Positions 60,894 to 64,000 of a stretch of 64,000 nucleotides of DNA are shown one piece after another. This stretch comes from Deinococcus sp. KNUC1210 (lineage in GTDB: Bacteria; Deinococcota; Deinococci; Deinococcales; Deinococcaceae): positions 127,675-191,674 of the forward strand of contig NZ_CP092191.1 of assembly GCF_022344005.1 (NCBI RefSeq). The letters run 5' to 3'. Each line of letters opens with the position of its first letter. The stretch's first letter is position 1. The position numbers and the translations under genes are program-made. The notes beneath the pieces were generated by a model. That model was not told the DNA's origin. It saw nothing but the letters and a program-made list of their open reading frames with translations, and searched no databases.

Positions 60894-62681
60894 ATGACGA
60901 CCTTTCTGACCTTCGGACTGACCTTCCTGCTGGCGTGGCCGCTCGGCCTGTATATCGCCCGCTTCATGCGCGGGGAACGTACGTTTCTCGATGTCCTGAA
61001 GCCGCTGGAACACGCTTTTTACCGCCTGATGGGGGTGCGCTTCCACCCCGACGGCACGGCGCAGGGCATGGACTGGAAGGGCTATGCCCGGGCGCTGCTG
61101 TTCTCGAACCTGCTGGTCGGGCTGGCTGCATTCCTGATCTACGTGTTTCAGGCGGGTCTGCCGCTCAATCCCGACAAGGTCGCCGGGATGCCGTGGTATG
61201 TGGCGCTCAATACCGCTGCCAGCTTTATTACCAACACCAACTGGCAGAACTATTCCGGGCAGTCGCAGCTGAGTTATCTGTCGCAGATGGTGGGAATCAC
61301 AGCTCTCCAGATCATGACGCCTGCCGCTGGCATGGCTGTGATGTTCGCGCTGCTGCGTGGCTTGATGGGTGGTCAGGGCGGTCAGCCGGGCAATCTGGGT
61401 AACTATTTCGTGGATATCACCCGGCTGACGACGCGCCTGCTGGTGCCCGTTGCGTTCGTGGTGGCGCTGCTGCTCACGTGGCAGGGTGTCCCCAGCACCT
61501 TCAGCGGAGCGAAAACCGCGAATTTGCTGCAGCCGCAGACGGTCACGGTGGACAACAGGCAGCAGACCGTCAGCCTCCAGACGATTCCGGTCGGCCCGGT
61601 TGCGGCGCTGGTCGCCATCAAACAGATCGGCACCAACGGCGGCGGCTGGTATGGCCCCAACAGCGCCGTTCCGCTGGAAAATCCTACCCCGCTGAGCAAT
61701 CTGATCGAGTGCATCTCGCTGATCCTGATTCCCGTCGCTCTGATCTTTGCGCTGGGCCGGTTTCTGCGCCGCCCACGGTTCGGCGTCATGATTCTGGGGA
61801 TCATGAGCATGCTGGCCGCAGTGCTCACCTTCTCGGCCATCATGGCAGAACGTGCGCCCAACGCGGCTCTTCGTGGTCTGGCGGCGGCTGGCCCCAATCT
61901 GGAAGGCAAGGAAGTGCGCTTTGGAGCCGACGCGACGGCGCTGTGGGCGTCTCTGACCACCAGCACCAGCAACGGCTCGGTCAACGGCATGCATGATAGC
62001 TTCACGCCGCTGGGCGGAATGATTCCGCAGGTCAACATGTTCCTGAACGACATCTTCGGCGGCCTGGGCGTGGGTTTCATCAACATGTTCCTGTTCGTGG
62101 TCCTGACGGTATTTATCGCTGGCCTGATGGTCGGGCGCACGCCGGAGCTGTTCGGGCGCAAGATCGAGGTGCGCGAAATGAAGATCGCCTCGCTGGTGAT
62201 TCTGTTGCAGCCGCTGCTGATTCTGGGGCTGACCGCCGTGAGCCTCGCGGTGCCCAGCCTGACTGCCAACCTCAATCCCGGCTTCCACGGCCTGTCGGAA
62301 GTGCTGTACGCCTTCAATTCGATGTACGCCAACAATGGCTCGGCCTTCGCGGGGCTGGGCACCGGGAACAGCGTCTGGTACAACGTCGCCGGAGCCTGTG
62401 AACTGATTCTGGCCCGCTTCCTGCCGATCATCGGGCCGCTGGCGATTGCTGGCCTGCTGAGCGTGAAACGCGTCGCACCCGAAACGAGCGGCACACTGCG
62501 CGTCGATACCCCGATTTTCGCCACCACCCTGTTGACGGTCATGCTGCTGCTGCAACTGCTGAACTTCGCGCCCGCACTGGTACTGGGCGGCGTCAGTGAG
62601 CAACTCGTCGGAACGCCTGCCGCCCGCCCCTCAGGAACGCCTGTCTCTGCCGCCCTGCCCACCCCCGGAGCCACGAAATGA
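60894..62681 (+). CDS. kdpA: Potassium-transporting ATPase subunit KdpA (595 aa)
   Basis: The K+-binding, channel-like subunit of the high-affinity Kdp pump. About ten membrane segments. Selectivity-filter loops are recognisable as [54 protein letters not shown] and [12 protein letters not shown]. Length fits the family. Its stop overlaps the kdpB ATG (ATGA). Expression is normally induced by K+ limitation. Confidence 0.97.
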   Translation: MTTFLTFGLTFLLAWPLGLYIARFMRGERTFLDVLKPLEHAFYRLMGVRFHPDGTAQGMDWKGYARALLFSNLLVGLAAFLIYVFQAGLPLNPDKVAGMPWYVALNTAASFITNTNWQNYSGQSQLSYLSQMVGITALQIMTPAAGMAVMFALLRGLMGGQGGQPGNLGNYFVDITRLTTRLLVPVAFVVALLLTWQGVPSTFSGAKTANLLQPQTVTVDNRQQTVSLQTIPVGPVAALVAIKQIGTNGGGWYGPNSAVPLENPTPLSNLIECISLILIPVALIFALGRFLRRPRFGVMILGIMSMLAAVLTFSAIMAERAPNAALRGLAAAGPNLEGKEVRFGADATALWASLTTSTSNGSVNGMHDSFTPLGGMIPQVNMFLNDIFGGLGVGFINMFLFVVLTVFIAGLMVGRTPELFGRKIEVREMKIASLVILLQPLLILGLTAVSLAVPSLTANLNPGFHGLSEVLYAFNSMYANNGSAFAGLGTGNSVWYNVAGACELILARFLPIIGPLAIAGLLSVKRVAPETSGTLRVDTPIFATTLLTVMLLLQLLNFAPALVLGGVSEQLVGTPAARPSGTPVSAALPTPGATK

Positions 62682-64000
62682 CCGCTGTCCAGCCGCGTCC
62701 GTCTGCACCCGATCCTCTGACCCCCATGCCCCAGACGCCCGGCCCCGGCACGTCCGGCAGGAACCGGCCCTCCAATATCTTCGCCCCGAATTCGTGCGTC
62801 CGGCCCTGCGTGCCTCGTTCACCAAGCTCGACCCGCGCAGTGTGGCCCGCAATCCGGTGATGTTCGTGGTCGAACTCGGCGCGTTCCTGACGCTGTATAT
62901 CGCGCTCGCGAACGCCGTCACCGGGAAATCGTTCGGCTATGAACTGGGCATCGGCGTGCTTCTCCTGCTCACCAACATCTTCGCCAACTTCGCGGAGGGG
63001 CTGGCCGAGGCGCGGGGCAAGGCACAGGCCGCGTCGCTGCGGGCCGCCCGTGAAGGCACGCTGGCACGGCTGCTCGGCGGGCAGCAGGTCAGCAGCGCCC
63101 AGCTTCAGCGCGGCGACCGGGTGATCGTGGAGGCGGGCGAGTTCATTCCCGGTGACGGCGAAGTGGTGGAGGGCATCGCCACCGTGGACGAGAGCGCCAT
63201 TACCGGCGAGAGCGCTCCGGTCATCCGGGAGGCGGGCACCGATCACAGCGGCGTGACCGGCGGGACCAGGGTGCTGTCAGACCGGATCGTGGTGGAAATT
63301 ACCAGTGGTGCAGGCGAGAGCTTCCTCGACCGCATGATTGCCCTGGTCGAGGGAGCCAGCCGCCAGAAGACCCCCAACGAGATCGCCCTGAGCATTCTGC
63401 TGAGCGCCCTGACCCTGGTCTTCGTGTTCGTGGTCGCCACGCTGCCTGCCCTGAGCGGCTTCGTGGGCGCAAAGGTTTCGATCACCACGCTGGTCGCGCT
63501 GCTGGTCTGCCTGATTCCGACCACCATCGGCGGGTTGCTGCCAGCCATCGGCATCGCGGGGATGGACAGGGCGCTTCAGGCCAACGTGATCGCCAAGAGC
63601 GGTAAGGCGGTGGAGGTCGCGGGTGACGTGGATATCCTGCTGCTCGACAAGACCGGCACCATCACCGTCGGCAACCGGCAGGCGACGCGCTTTCTGCCTC
63701 TGAAAGGCGTGAGTGAGACCGAGCTGGCCCGCGCCGCCATGCTGTCGAGTCTGGCCGACCCCACCCCGGAAGGAAAGAGCATCGTGGCGCTGGCAACGTC
63801 GCTGGGTGTGACCGTGGACGCACCGGACCGCGCCGAATTCATCGAATTCACTGCCCAGACGCGCATGAGCGGCATTGATTTTCAGGAGGCCGGGGCACTG
63901 GTCAGCATTCGCAAGGGAGCTGCCAGCCGGATTGCGGCGCTGGCGAGCGAGCGAGGCGGCAGCGTTTCCGGTGAGCTTCAGGGCCGCGTGGACGAGGTGG
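62678..64000 (+). CDS. kdpB: Potassium-transporting ATPase subunit KdpB (partial at right edge; frame shift near N-terminus)
   Basis: P-type ATPase subunit that drives K+ uptake. ATG at 62678 (ATGA overlap with kdpA) opens a Pro-rich leader; after IFAP the sense passes to the next frame with [20 protein letters not shown] and continues to the window end. One C more in the C4 run at 62784-62787 restores the frame. Seen: [15 protein letters not shown], the phosphatase motif ITGES (about 176), and the phosphorylated Asp in [10 protein letters not shown] (about 324). The nucleotide-binding domain is cut by the edge. Only the first ~36 codons are out of frame. Confidence 0.93.

Noticed and set aside
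60855..62603. Long antisense frame opposite kdpA, rich in Gln/Arg/His
   Set aside because: kdpA on the plus strand is certain; the antisense product is compositionally unlike a protein.

Overview
The window is GC-rich, gene-dense bacterial DNA that looks like a Deinococcus chromosome or megaplasmid. The main reasons are a heme oxygenase / bacteriophytochrome / response-regulator operon with the bilin cysteine at residue 24, a TerD stress pair, kdp genes, and Deinococcus-like secreted proteins. The genus is an inference from gene content; no rRNA, tRNA, CRISPR array or insertion sequence was seen.

Layout. 0-6.6 kb: a giant PKD-repeat surface protein (cut by the left edge) coupled to a fibronectin-III-repeat partner. 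7-8.7 kb: a GH43 arabinanase-like lipoprotein with a broken frame. 9-12.3 kb: bphO-bphP-bphR red-light sensor operon. 12.6-14.5 kb: TerD/VWA protein plus TerD. 14.6-25 kb: single metabolic and detoxification genes (SDR with a two-operator promoter, Kef-type antiporter with a C-terminal UBP zinc finger, peptidase E-like gene, DUF899, RibD-like reductase, alpha/beta hydrolase with divergent TetR, metallo-beta-lactamase-fold hydrolase, PhzF). 25-32.2 kb: a mannoside locus (GH2 beta-mannosidase, sugar ABC importer, divergent LacI regulator). 32.5-47 kb: a large divergent peptide / amino-acid-derivative regulon. One arm holds an M24 peptidase, a Dpp-type importer, an XRE-cupin regulator and an M29 aminopeptidase. 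The other holds two more M24 peptidases, a class V aminotransferase, an FAD amine oxidase and a DUF3830 protein. A TPP-dependent decarboxylase-like enzyme and a cyclase-family hydrolase lie next to it. 47-54 kb: YdeI-like, APH-like, GNAT, BMP-type binding protein and secreted unknowns. 54-57.7 kb: a LacI regulator facing a discoidin / beta-helix lipoprotein across two identical operators. 58.4-64 kb: a histidine kinase / NarL-type regulator pair divergent from kdpF - small membrane ORF - kdpA - kdpB (cut by the right edge).

The physiology suggested is a heterotroph that degrades plant polysaccharides and peptides, senses red light, and has several stress and ion-homeostasis systems. The locus I rate most interesting is the divergent M24 regulon. 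Both of its promoters have the same half-site GTTCAAT three bases upstream of a TTGAC(C/T) -35 box, and the five genes of the right arm overlap end to end.

Caution on frames: eight single-base frame breaks in seven genes were found by reading conserved protein sequence across two frames. Seven are consistent with loss of one base, four of them in runs of at least five identical bases and one in a C4 run. This looks more like homopolymer under-calling in the assembly than true gene decay, so the 'pseudogene' labels below mean 'frame broken in this sequence'.
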